Assembly (NCBI RefSeq): GCF_934643405.1
Contig: NZ_CAKUCL010000156.1
Coordinates: 1 to 16,755, forward strand
Reading direction: 5' to 3'
Length of the DNA: 16,755 nt
Source of the DNA: an uncultured Actinoplanes sp.
GTDB lineage: Bacteria; Actinomycetota; Actinomycetes; Mycobacteriales; Micromonosporaceae
Shown: positions 1-8,700 of the stretch, piece by piece
Layout: each line of letters opens with the position of its first letter
Position numbering within the stretch: position 1 is the stretch's first letter
Notes under the pieces: generated by a model
Told to the model about the DNA's origin: nothing
Databases searched by the model: none
Seen by the model: the letters and a program-made list of their open reading frames with translations, nothing else
Position numbers and translations under genes: made by a program

Positions 1-1226
1 GCCTCCGCGGCGCGGGCGAGACGCCGGGCCCGGTCCGCCGGCCGCTCGGACAGCTCGGCGGCGCGGCGCAGCGCGGACACCGCCTCGAAGCGGTCGCCCT
101 GGTCGAGCGCGGTCCCGGCCACCTCGTCGAGGGCGGCGGCGACCTCCTCATCCTGGTCGAGCACCAGCGCAGCCCGGTGCCAGACCGCCCGCGCCGCGTC
201 CCGGGTCGCCTCGGCGAGCGCGCCGTGCGCCTTGGCCAGCTCGGACCAGTCGGCGGCCCCGCGCAGCGCCGAGCGGACCAGCGGATGACGGAACTGCACG
301 CGGGTGTCCGAGACGGCGATCAGGCCGGCCGCCTCGGCCGGGGCGAGTTCCTCGGGGCTGAGCCCGAGCCGGCGGCCGGCGCCGATCAGGTCGGGCAGCG
401 GCTCCCGGTCGCCCGCCGCGGCCAGCAGCAGATAACGCCGGGTCGGCTCGGGCAGCTTGGTCACCTCGGCGAGAACCGTGGCCTCGAGCCGCGGCGTGGT
501 GGTCAGCCGGCCGCCGGGCGCCGTCGCGTCGGCGGTGGTGCGCGCGCGGGCGAACTCCCGCAATGCCAGCGGGTTGCCCATCGCCTCGGCCAGGATCCGT
601 TCGCGCGTCGCGGCGTCGATCGGCCACGGCAGCGCGTCGAGCAGCGCGCCCGCCTCGGCGTCGGGGAGCGGTTCGAGGTGGATGCGTTCGGCCTCCAGGC
701 CGCCGAACTCGACCGTGCCGTCCATGGTGCGGGCGGTCACCAGCAGCAGGATCGGGCTGACACCCAGCCTCCGCGCGACGAAATCGACCACGCCGGCGCT
801 CGCCGGATCGAGCCACGGCAGATCGTCCACGATGACCAGGAGCGGCGACCGGGACGCCAGCTCCTCCAGCAGGCCCAGCGCGGCCAGCTCCACCAGCAGG
901 CTCTTCGTCGGCCGGCCGGCGAACGCGGCCCGCAGCGCGTCGCGGTGGCGCGGGGGCAGCCGGTCGGCCTGGTCGAGGTGCTCGCGCAGCAGCTCGTGGA
1001 GGTCGGCGTAGTCGGCGATCGCCGCCCGTTCCACGGCGTCGCGGCGGACGCGCCGGAAGCCCCGCTCCTCGGCGATGCCCGCGACGGCGTCGGCGAAGGT
1101 GGTCTTGCCGATGCCGGGCTCACCGGTGACCACCACGGCACAACCGGTCTCCCGTACGGTCGTCAGCAGCGAGACCACACGCGCCAGTTCCGCGTCACGC
1201 CCGATCATCGCCGCTGCCGGGGACAC
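1..1226 (-). CDS. LAL-type (ATPase-LuxR) transcriptional regulator, N-terminal part
   Basis: The frame is open from the start codon to the left edge, giving about 408 residues; the C-terminal end is outside the window. It begins like a STAND/AAA ATPase of the LAL class: Walker A GEPGIGKT at about residues 35-42 and Walker B LLVIVDD at about 129-135. The HPLVRSA motif and an alanine-rich helical stretch that follow are typical of the signalling region. In this family ATP-dependent switching controls a C-terminal LuxR helix-turn-helix, which cannot be seen here. Two starts are possible. ATG at 1208 has no good ribosome binding site, while in-frame GTG at 1226 has GGGAGGGG eight bases upstream, so I chose GTG. 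The gene lies 45 bases downstream of a full-length paralogue on the same strand; both share an MIGR-x-x-ELAR opening, suggesting tandem duplication and possible co-transcription. The regulatory target is unknown. Confidence 0.88.
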   Translation of the reverse strand, partial: MSPAAAMIGRDAELARVVSLLTTVRETGCAVVVTGEPGIGKTTFADAVAGIAEERGFRRVRRDAVERAAIADYADLHELLREHLDQADRLPPRHRDALRAAFAGRPTKSLLVELAALGLLEELASRSPLLVIVDDLPWLDPASAGVVDFVARRLGVSPILLLVTARTMDGTVEFGGLEAERIHLEPLPDAEAGALLDALPWPIDAATRERILAEAMGNPLALREFARARTTADATAPGGRLTTTPRLEATVLAEVTKLPEPTRRYLLLAAAGDREPLPDLIGAGRRLGLSPEELAPAEAAGLIAVSDTRVQFRHPLVRSALRGAADWSELAKAHGALAEATRDAARAVWHRAALVLDQDEEVAAALDEVAGTALDQGDRFEAVSALRRAAELSERPADRARRLARAAE

Positions 1227-1234
1227 GGTGCCAA

Positions 1235-1242
1235 CCCCTCCC
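1235..1242 (-). promoter_or_regulatory. Ribosome binding site that decides the GTG start at 1226
   Basis: The minus strand reads GGGAGGGG here, eight bases before GTG at 1226. The next in-frame ATG (1208) lies about 26 bases away from this site, too far for normal initiation. This supports GTG as the start of the left-edge regulator. Confidence 0.6.
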
Positions 1243-1271
1243 GTACGCCGTCGTGGCAGTCTAACCCGAGG

Positions 1272-4049
1272 TCAGTGACCTTCCGGGGCACTGACACGCG
1301 TCGTTGCGCCGGGAAACCCGAGCGCCGCCGCGAGCTGGGTGCGCTGGTCGATGCCCAGCTTCGGGAAGGCGCTGAAGAGGTGGCGGGCGACCGTGCGCGG
1401 CGACAGGAACATCTGGTCGGCGATCTCGCGGTTGCTCATGCCGGTCGCGGCCAGCCGGGCCACCCACAGCTCCTGCGGGGTGAGCAATGCGGCTTTGCCG
1501 TCGGCGTCGTCGGCCGCGTCGTCCACCCGGGCGCCGGCCGCCCGCAGCTCGGTGACGGCCCGGCCGGCCAGCGGCGCGGCGCCCACCGTCCGCAGACCCG
1601 CCAGCGCCCTGGTCAGATGGTCGCGTGCCGGGCCGATCCGGCGACGGCGGCGCAGCCATGTCCCGTACGCGAGATGGGTCTTGGCGATCTCGAGGGGTGA
1701 TCCGGATCGGCCGGTCCGCAGCGCCTCCTCGTAGGCCGGCCCGGCGGCGCCGTCGTCGTCGAGCTCGGCGCGCGCCCGCAGGACCAGAGCGGCCCAGTAG
1801 TCGCCGGGCAACCGTTGTGCGGCCGCGGCCACCCGGGCGATCATGTCGCCGGCCTCGCCGGGCCGGCCCGCACGTGCCGCGGCCTCGGCGAGGTCCGCGA
1901 TCGACCAGGCCGCCGTCGGCGGATGCACCTCGACCAGGCGCAGCTCGTGCAGCGCGTCCGGTGCCCGGCCCTCGTTGAGCGCGACGATGCCGGCCGCCCA
2001 GTGTGCCAGGGCGGCCGCGAGCGCGCAGGGGGCGTGCACCGCGTACCGCCGGACGTCCTCGATCGCCGCCTGCGCCTCGCCGTGCTCGCCGCGGACCGCG
2101 CGGGCGGCGGCCAGCACCCCGGCGCCCAGGCCGGCGACCAGCCACAACCGATACTCCTCGGCGAGCCGCCGCGCCTGGTCGGCGTCGGAGAGCGCACCGG
2201 CGACGTCGCCCTGCAGGAACAGGGTGATGGCCCGTCCGCTGAGGGTCACCGACTCGTCCGCCGCCGAGCCGAGCGCGCGGGACCCGGTCAGCGCCACGTC
2301 CCACGCCGCCCGCGACGTCCGCAGGTCCTGAGCGGCCTGGGCGACCAGCCCGACCGAGAACAGCCAGCGGGGGTCGCCGGCCCGGCCCCGCGAGGTGGCG
2401 ATCAGCCGGTCGGCCTCGGGACGCACGTCGGCCGGACCCCATTCCGTCACCGCGGCCCGCACCAGCCCGGGAAGTGCCCCCCGCAGGAACGGCGCGGCCC
2501 GCACCGGATCGGCGTAGCCCATGGCCAGAAGCTGGATCCAGTTGTCGCCCGGCTCCTGCAGGGCGGCGATCGCCTCGGGCAACCCCGGCGCCGCGGCCGG
2601 GGCGCCGGTGACCAGCCAGAGCCGGGCGGTGGCGCCCAGCAGGATGCTGCTGCGCTCCAGGACGTTGGCGTGGCCGTCCGGTCCGGCCAGCCGGTCCGCC
2701 TGGGCGATCTTCTCCTCCACGGTGAGCCCGGGCCGCCCGGTCGTCACGGTCAGCAGCGTCTCGGCGGAGGCCAGCAGGGCCACCACGTCGGGTTCGCGGG
2801 CCTCGGGCGTGGCCTGCCGCAACAGCTCTTCGGACTCGTCGGCCAGGCCGGCCTCCCGGGCGATCTCGGCGGCCATCGCCAGGCGGCGCACCCGCCGGTC
2901 GTCCTGCGGGGAGATCGCCGCCGCACGGCGCAGCCACGCGACCGCCTCCTGCCGGGCGCCGCGGCGGTTGGCGAGCTCGGCCGCGGCGGCCAGCTCGGCG
3001 GCGACGGCCTCGTCGTGGTCGACGGTCGCCTGGGCCCGGTGCCAGGCGGCCTTCTCGACACTGCGGGTGCTCGCGGCCACCGCGCGGTGGGCCGCACGGC
3101 GCTGCGCCGAGGTGGCGGCGCCGTAGACCGCGGAACCGACGAGCGGATGGCGGAAGCGAAGCCGGTCGCCGACGACGGTGGCCAGGCCACTCGCCTCGAT
3201 CGCCGTCACGTCCGATACATCGGTCTCCTCCCCCATCGTGGCCTCGCCGGACACGGCCAGCAGGAGCAGGAGCCGGCGCGCGCCGGCCGGCAGCGCCTCG
3301 GCGCCGGCGAGGAACGCCTCCTCCAGCCGCCGGGTGGTCGGCAGGCGCTCCCCCGTTCCGCCCAGCTCGGCGCCTTCGGCGAACTCGATGAGCGCCAGCG
3401 GGTTGCCGTCGGCCTCGCGCAGCACCCGGGCGACGGCGGCCGGCGGCAGCCGGGGCCGCTCCCGGCGCAGCAACGAGATCGCGTCCGCCTCGGCGAGCGG
3501 TGACAGGGTCAAGCGCTCCAGCCCGGCCTCCCGCAGCAGCACGTCGGCGGGCTCGCCGGGCCGGACGGTGCAGATCAGCAGAAGGGGGCTGCGGCTCAGC
3601 CGGCGTGCCACGAAGATGAGCGCCTCGAGGCTCGACGGGTCGGCCCGGTGGGCGTCGTCGACCACCACGAGCAGACGCCCGGCCCCGGCCGCGTCCTCCA
3701 GAAGCCCGAGGGCGGCGAGGTGGATCAGCAGCCGGTCGTGATGAGCGCCGTCGGCCATGCCGAACGCCGCCAGCAGCGCGGACCGCTGCCGCGCCGGCAG
3801 GGCGTCGACGTTGCCGAGCAGGGGATGCAGCAGCTCGTGCAGCACCGCGAAACCCTGATCCGCGTGGCCGGCCGAGCCGGACGAGAGAAGGGCGCCGAAG
3901 CCCCGCGCGGTCAGCTCGTCGGTGATCGTTCGGATCAAGGCCGTCTTGCCCAATCCGGGCGATCCCACCACGACCCAGGCGCTGCCGGCCTCCCGGACGC
4001 CGGCCGCCGCCGCGCGCAGGCGCGCCAGCTCCGACTCCCGGCCGATCAT
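1272..4049 (-). CDS. LAL-type (ATPase-LuxR) transcriptional regulator, full length
   Basis: This 925-residue protein has the full LAL layout and a usual length for that class. Walker A GSPGLGKT is at residues 29-36 and Walker B LLVVVDD at 126-132. A sensor-like RHPLVGSAVYG motif follows, then a long alanine-rich helical region of TPR type. The C-terminal LuxR/GerE helix-turn-helix is at about 855-914, with LTPQE, the recognition stretch SNREIADQMFLSPRTVARHL and the FPKLGI ending. Such proteins are cytoplasmic ATP-dependent regulators that often control specialised metabolism or sugar use in actinomycetes; the inducer cannot be read from sequence. ATG at 4049 has GGGGGAG about 11 bases upstream. 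The gene is divergent from the hydrolase at 4196, sharing a 146-base intergenic region, and lies upstream of a shorter-spaced paralogue. Control of the hydrolase is possible but unproven. Confidence 0.95.
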   Translation of the reverse strand: MIGRESELARLRAAAAGVREAGSAWVVVGSPGLGKTALIRTITDELTARGFGALLSSGSAGHADQGFAVLHELLHPLLGNVDALPARQRSALLAAFGMADGAHHDRLLIHLAALGLLEDAAGAGRLLVVVDDAHRADPSSLEALIFVARRLSRSPLLLICTVRPGEPADVLLREAGLERLTLSPLAEADAISLLRRERPRLPPAAVARVLREADGNPLALIEFAEGAELGGTGERLPTTRRLEEAFLAGAEALPAGARRLLLLLAVSGEATMGEETDVSDVTAIEASGLATVVGDRLRFRHPLVGSAVYGAATSAQRRAAHRAVAASTRSVEKAAWHRAQATVDHDEAVAAELAAAAELANRRGARQEAVAWLRRAAAISPQDDRRVRRLAMAAEIAREAGLADESEELLRQATPEAREPDVVALLASAETLLTVTTGRPGLTVEEKIAQADRLAGPDGHANVLERSSILLGATARLWLVTGAPAAAPGLPEAIAALQEPGDNWIQLLAMGYADPVRAAPFLRGALPGLVRAAVTEWGPADVRPEADRLIATSRGRAGDPRWLFSVGLVAQAAQDLRTSRAAWDVALTGSRALGSAADESVTLSGRAITLFLQGDVAGALSDADQARRLAEEYRLWLVAGLGAGVLAAARAVRGEHGEAQAAIEDVRRYAVHAPCALAAALAHWAAGIVALNEGRAPDALHELRLVEVHPPTAAWSIADLAEAAARAGRPGEAGDMIARVAAAAQRLPGDYWAALVLRARAELDDDGAAGPAYEEALRTGRSGSPLEIAKTHLAYGTWLRRRRRIGPARDHLTRALAGLRTVGAAPLAGRAVTELRAAGARVDDAADDADGKAALLTPQELWVARLAATGMSNREIADQMFLSPRTVARHLFSAFPKLGIDQRTQLAAALGFPGATTRVSAPEGH

Positions 4050-4195
4050 CGCGCACCCCGCTCCCCCGTCCGGCCGAGCCTAACCGGCTCACCCGCGCCC
4101 CGGAATGGCCGATTCGTGCAGGTCGTCGACCACATCAAGATCATCAGCGCGAATCCGGGATGGTAAGAATGAGCCATCGACCAATGGGGGAAACG
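4050..4195. promoter_or_regulatory. Divergent intergenic region between LAL regulator and hydrolase
   Basis: This 146-base gap separates two divergent start codons, so promoters for both genes should lie in it. It is clearly less GC-rich than its flanks from about 4108 to 4195. A short perfect dyad, GGTCG-T-CGACC, sits at 4121-4131 and could be half of an operator. An AAGAAT at 4165-4170 could serve as a -10 element for the hydrolase, but no convincing -35 was found at the right distance. Promoter positions are therefore not assigned. Confidence 0.3.
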
Positions 4196-4909
4196 ATGAG
4201 CAAGCCAACCATCGTGCTCGTGCACGGCGCCTTCGCCGAGTCGGCGAGCTGGAACGGAGTCATCCGGCTGCTGCTGGACGCCGGCTATCCGGCGGTCGCC
4301 GTGGCCAATCCGCTGCGCGGCGTCCGCAGCGACGCCGACTACCTGCGCGCCGCGCTGACCAGCGTCGAAGGCGACGTCATCCTCGTCGGCCACTCGTACG
4401 GCGGCATGGTCGTCTCCAACGCCGTGAGCGGCAACCCGGCCGTCAAGGCGCTCGTGTACGTGGGCGCCTTCGCGCCGGAGGCCGGGGAGAGCGCCGCCGA
4501 TCTGGCCGGCAAGTTCCTCGGCAGCACCCTCGGCGAGACGTTGTCCCCGGTGAAGCTGCCGGACGGCGGCACCGACCTGTACATCAAGCAGGACAAGTAC
4601 CACCACCAGTTCGCCGCCGACTCGTCCGCCGAGGATGCCGCCGTCATGGCGGTGACTCAGCGGCCGATCACCGAGGCGGCCCTGGGCGAGGCGTCGGGCG
4701 AGCCGGCCTGGAAGTCGTTGCCGTCCTGGTTCCTCTTCGGCAGCGAAGACCTGAACATCCCGGTGGCGGCGCACCGCTTCATGGCCGAGCGGGCCGGGTC
4801 GCGCCGCACCGTCGAACTGGCCGGCGGATCGCACACGGTCGCCATCCCGGAGGCGGCCAGGCTGGTCGAGCTGATCGTCGAGGCGGCGGGTCAGGTCTCG
4901 GCGGACTGA
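4196..4909 (+). CDS. Alpha/beta-fold hydrolase (esterase-like)
   Basis: The 237-residue protein is a compact single-domain alpha/beta hydrolase without a signal peptide. It opens with the strand and oxyanion loop IVLVHGAF (about 6-13), has the nucleophile elbow GHSYGG with Ser67, a likely acid Asp185 in GSEDLNIP, and the catalytic His213 in GGSHTV, so the triad appears complete. The sequence resembles the small esterases and hydroxynitrile-lyase/methylesterase-like group common in actinomycetes and proteobacteria; the substrate is unknown. Upstream in-frame ATGs exist at 4160, 4169 and 4184. I chose 4196 because a G-rich site (GGGGGA) lies just before it and homologous proteins typically start with a short M-x-KPTIVLVHG segment. 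The gene is divergent from the LAL regulator and followed by a 10-bp inverted repeat at 4925-4962. Confidence 0.9.
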   Translation: MSKPTIVLVHGAFAESASWNGVIRLLLDAGYPAVAVANPLRGVRSDADYLRAALTSVEGDVILVGHSYGGMVVSNAVSGNPAVKALVYVGAFAPEAGESAADLAGKFLGSTLGETLSPVKLPDGGTDLYIKQDKYHHQFAADSSAEDAAVMAVTQRPITEAALGEASGEPAWKSLPSWFLFGSEDLNIPVAAHRFMAERAGSRRTVELAGGSHTVAIPEAARLVELIVEAAGQVSAD

Positions 4910-4924
4910 GGCCCACCGGGCCGA

Positions 4925-4962
4925 TTGATTGATCGCCCGGCGAAGGCATCGAGATCAATCAA
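4925..4962. repeat. 10-bp perfect inverted repeat between hydrolase and SapA-like gene
   Basis: The arms TTGATTGATC (4925-4934) and GATCAATCAA (4953-4962) are perfect inverse complements separated by 18 bases. They are unusually AT-rich for this DNA and start 15 bases after the hydrolase stop codon. No T-run follows, so a classical intrinsic terminator is not obvious. An operator for the downstream secreted-protein gene or a processing hairpin is equally possible. Confidence 0.5.
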
Positions 4963-5013
4963 CCGGTCCGGTACGAAGGACTCATCGAGCGCCGCACCGG
5001 GCGGCGCCACGGT

Positions 5014-5020
5014 GAGAGGA
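5014..5020 (+). promoter_or_regulatory. Ribosome binding site that decides the TTG start at 5027
   Basis: GAGAGGA lies six bases before an in-frame TTG at 5027. Starting there leaves a textbook signal peptide directly at the N-terminus, whereas the upstream ATG at 4925 would add 34 charged residues before it. Confidence 0.6.
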
Positions 5021-5026
5021 CACGGT

Positions 5027-5467
5027 TTGAAGAACAGCATCGGACGGGTCGCGGCCGCGGCGGCGGCTGTGGTCGCGGCGGCGACCAGCGTCGCCGCCGG
5101 CCCGGGTGCCGCGTACGCCAGTGACGTCAACCCGGGCTCGGCGACGGCGCTGTGCGGATCGGGCTACTCGATCGTCGACAGCCACGGCATCGACGGCGGC
5201 ATCTACGTCTACCTGCTGTACAGCAGCGCCACCAAGAAGAACTGCGCGGTGACGTTCAAGCAGAAGAACATCGGCACCAGGAACAACACCGAGGTCTACA
5301 TCATCTCGCAGGAGACACACAAGACGGCCGACGACTTCGGCAGCTACACCTCCTACGCGGGTCGGGTCTACCTCTCGGCGCCGGGCGAGTGCGTCAAGTA
5401 CGGCGGTCAGGTCCAGTACGGCACCACGATCTACAGCTGGGACAGCAGCTGGGTGGCCTGCGGCTGA
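5027..5467 (+). CDS. Secreted SapA-like (spore-associated protein A-like) protein
   Basis: From TTG at 5027 the product has 146 residues. Residues 1-31 form a Sec signal peptide: Lys2 and Arg7, a long Ala/Val core, then AYA before SD, giving a likely signal peptidase I cut after residue 31. The mature part of about 115 residues is polar, rich in Tyr, Ser, Thr and Gly, and has four cysteines (43, 73, 122, 145) suited to two disulfide bonds. The pattern CGSGY...KNCAVT...SYAGxVY...CVKYGG...CG is what I recall from the Streptomyces spore-associated protein SapA and related small secreted actinomycete proteins. The biochemical role of that family is not established. An in-frame GTG at 5012 is the alternative start. 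The gene follows the hydrolase by 117 bases with an inverted repeat in between, so separate control is likely. Confidence 0.82.
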   Translation: MKNSIGRVAAAAAAVVAAATSVAAGPGAAYASDVNPGSATALCGSGYSIVDSHGIDGGIYVYLLYSSATKKNCAVTFKQKNIGTRNNTEVYIISQETHKTADDFGSYTSYAGRVYLSAPGECVKYGGQVQYGTTIYSWDSSWVACG

Positions 5468-5649
5468 GCCCGCCCGCCCCTACCCCGTCGTGGCCGGCAG
5501 CTTCGCCACCGGGTAGAGGCAGGCGACCCGGCCGGCGGCCGCGCGCCGGTCGCTGCCCAGATCGGCGTCGCCGGCCGGGTACGCAGGTCGTATGCCAGCG
5601 ACTGGAGCGGCCCGGCGGTCGGGTCGACCGGGCGTTCCTGGCGAGCCAC
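5431..5649 (-). pseudogene. Decayed N-terminal stub of a HTH/NTPase (nSTAND-type) regulator gene
   Basis: A GTG at 5649 with GAGGGG seven bases upstream opens a 72-codon minus-strand frame. Its first 24 or so residues (RQERPVDPTAGPLQ, then SLAYDLRT) match the opening I know from large actinobacterial helix-turn-helix/NTPase proteins, many with WD40 repeats, which usually read RPLDPxAGPVQ...LAxxLRxLR. The expected helix-turn-helix that should follow is absent. The rest is low-complexity Arg/Pro/Ala-rich sequence that runs 37 bases into the 3' end of the convergent SapA-like gene. I read this as a truncated remnant that kept its ribosome binding site and start. It could instead be a short expressed peptide, or a chance match over a short stretch. 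Confidence 0.45.
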
Positions 5650-5698
5650 CGCGTTTCCCCTCATGCACGTCCACGTGGGACATCGGACCCGGAACCGG

Positions 5699-5728
5699 CG
5701 GGGACCCGGCCGGGCGGCCGGGTCCCCG
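5699..5728 (-). terminator. Strong GC hairpin terminator after the carboxylase gene
   Basis: A perfect 13-bp stem (5699-5711 with 5716-5728) encloses a four-base loop, three bases past the carboxylase stop codon on the minus strand. There is no T-tract, but such U-less hairpins are usual in high-GC actinomycetes. It may also stop plus-strand transcription from the SapA-like gene. Confidence 0.75.
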
Positions 5729-5731
5729 GGC

Positions 5732-8700
5732 TCACCTGCCCGCCTGCTCGATCGCCTGGATGATCCGGGGACGCAGCTCGGCCGGGGAGATGATGGCGTC
5801 GACCGAGCCGACCTCGACCGCCCGCTGGATGCTGTGCACCCGGTCGAACTCCGCGGCCACCTCGCCCAGCTTCTCCGCCCGTACCGCCGACTGCACCTCG
5901 GCCAGCCGCGCGTTGAGCGCGGCGCGCTCGGCCGCGCCGGCCGCCGACACCTGCGCCTGCAGGTCGGTCACCCGCGGGTCGGTGGCGGTGCGCTTGTTCA
6001 CGTCACCGGCGAACACCGCCGCCGCCGCGGGAGCGCCGCCCAGCACCGACGCGTAGGAGCCCTCCAGAGCCAGCACCGTCATGGCCGGGTTGAGCGCCTT
6101 GGAGAACACCACGAAGGCGCCGCCGTGGTAGCGGGAGATCACGCAGAACACGATCGGCCCGGAGAAGTTGACGATCGCCCGGCCGATCTCCGCGCCGTAC
6201 TCCAGTTGGAGCTTGCGCATCGACTCGGGCGAGCCGTCGAAGCCGGACAGGTTGGCCAGCACCACCAGCGGCCGGTTGCCGGACGCCGCGTTGATGGCCC
6301 GCGCGGTCTTCTTCGACGACATCGGGAACAGCGTGCCCGCGGTGTACGTGTCCGGTCCGTCGGTGGGCGGGAACCCGCGCCGCGGCACCGAGCGGGACTC
6401 GATGCCGATCAGGCAGACCGGCCGGCCGCCGATGTGCACGTCCTGCACCACCGAGGTGTCGGCGTCGGCCATGCCGGCCCAGCGCTCCAGCACCGGGTGG
6501 TCCTGATCGGACAGGGCCCGCATGACCGTGCGGATGTCGAACGGCTTCTTGCGGTCGGGGTTGTGCGCGGCCGAGAAGATCTCGCCGACCGTGGCGAAGT
6601 CGGTGCCGAACGGGTGCGGGTACGACGAGACGTCCCGGTCGGCCGGGTCGGTGGTCGGGACCGCCCGCGGGGTGCTCTCGCCCGGCACCACGTAGGTGTG
6701 GTCGTAGTGCGCCATCAGCACGTCGCGCGCCCCGGCCAGATCCGGCGCCCAGTACTGCGCCTGCCCGTTCGGGCCCATCACCCGGTCGTAGCCGCCGATG
6801 CCGAAGTTGTCCTCGGCCGACACCCCGCCGGAGAAGTCCAGCGCCTGCTTGCCGGTCAGCACCATGGCCGAGTCCGGCGTCATCACCAGGATGCCCTTGG
6901 TGTGCATGAGCATGGTGGCCTCGGCGTTCCAGTACGGCTGGGCGCCCACGTTGATGCCCGCGACGACCACGTTGATCTCGCCGCCGGCCTGGGTGAACCC
7001 GACGATCCGCTTGAGCGCGGCGGCGACCCAGTCCATGTTCTCGGTGCCCGAGCTCATCGAGACCCGCGCGCCGGCCGACAGCGCGAACCACTCCAGCGGC
7101 ACGCCCAGCTGCTCGGCCAGGTCGAGCGCGGCGATGACCCGGGCGCACTCCGGCTCGCTCAGCGCGCCCAGCGCCTTGGTCGGGTCGCCCAGCAGCGCCA
7201 CGCGAGTGACGCCCTCCGGGTGCCGGGTGGTCGGCGTGGTGACCAGCCCGGCCACGATCGCGGCCGAGTTCTGGCCCTTGGGCCGGTCCACCGGCACCAA
7301 CCGGCCGGCGGCGTCCAGGTCGTGCTCGACGAAGGAGCCGTCCGGGCCGGCCAGCAGGCCGGTCAGCTCGTACGGGTAGACGGTGCCCCGCCGGGCCGCC
7401 CGCAGCACCTTCTGCCGGTAGTCGTCCAGTGGCTGCAGCGGTTCGGTCGCCGGCTCGCCCACCACCAGGCGCGCGCCCCGGCCGATCTCGGGCACCAGCC
7501 GCATCGCGATCTCGGTCAGCGCGCCGGCGTCGTCGTGGCGGCTGACCAGGAACTCCATCTCCTCCAGCCCGGCGCCCGAGGTGAGCGGCAGGATGCGCTG
7601 GATCAGCGTGGACAGGTCGTCCTGCGGCAGCTCGACCGAGGGCCAGACGTACATCAGGATGCGGTTGGTGTCGAACCGCCGGTTCTGCGGCCGCTGCGCC
7701 TGGATGTTGCGGATGGCGGTCAGCCCGGCGGAGATCGCGTCCTCGACCGCGGGCAGCGCCACCAGGCGGCCCTCGGCGTCGCGCAGCGGGGTCAGGTCAC
7801 GGACCTGGCCCATCGCGATCAGCCGCTCGTCCGCCGGGTTGGCCTTGGCCACCGCCCGGAACAGGTAGATCTCCTCGTCCGCGGACGGCAGCCGGGTCAG
7901 GTCGAACTCGCGCAGGCGGTCCAGCTGGAGCCGCTGCGCGATCTGCGGGTGCATGCCGCGGATCAGGCGGTCCTCCACCAGGCCGGATCCGTCCGGTGCC
8001 GGGCGGAAGGTGAAGTGGTGGTGCATCGCCACGCCGTGACTGCCGGCGATCGTCGTGGTGATCCGGCGGACCGGCAGCGGCTGCGGCCGCCCGGAGAGGA
8101 TCTCGCCCAGGCGTACGGCCATCGCGTCGACGTCCGGCTGACCCTCCCAGGTGACGTAGATGTCGGCCACGTCCGCGCCCATCGTGCCCACCGCGTCGAG
8201 GGCGCCGGGCAGGGCCGCCAGGTCCACGGCGGTGGTGACCAGCCGGGTCGATCCGTCCGGCCCGGTGTGCGCGGCCTCGACGAACCGGCAGCCGGCGGCC
8301 TCGCGCACGGTCACCTCGGACAGGCCCTCGTTGCCGTAGTACCGGCGGGTCATGACCTCGAGCAGCGGCGCCAGGTCGCGACCGGGCCGGCCGCGGCGCG
8401 GGTGGATCAGCCGGACCAGCGGTTCCGCGCTGGCCACCATGGACTGGATCCGCTCGGCGCGGTCCGGCGCGTCCGGGTTCTGGTCGAGGTACCGCAGCTG
8501 GGCGCGGACACCGGCGTAGACCTGCGCCCGGGTGCGGCGCAGCAGCGGCTGGGTGAACCAGCGGAACACCACGCCGCGGGCGAGGTCGGCCACCGCCGGG
8601 AAACGGACCTGGGTGGCCTCGACCAGGCGTTCGAGGGTGAGACCGACCTGCTCGGCGAGCGGCTCGGCCGGCGGCGGACCGGCCAGCCACTGCCGCAGCA

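Noticed and set aside
1261..4092. A 943-residue minus-strand frame overlapping the second LAL regulator
   Set aside because: The translation is Arg/Gly/Ala/Pro-rich without motifs; the neighbouring frame has Walker motifs and a LuxR helix-turn-helix.
4046..4834. A 262-codon frame antisense to the hydrolase
   Set aside because: It is opposite an intact catalytic-triad protein and its translation is compositionally typical of a GC-rich antisense frame.
5480..5683. A 67-codon minus-strand frame in the convergent gap ending in LYPVAKLPATTG
   Set aside because: It has no recognisable similarity and overlaps the better-supported remnant frame that has its own ribosome binding site. It might be a frameshifted piece of the same decayed gene, but I could not support that.
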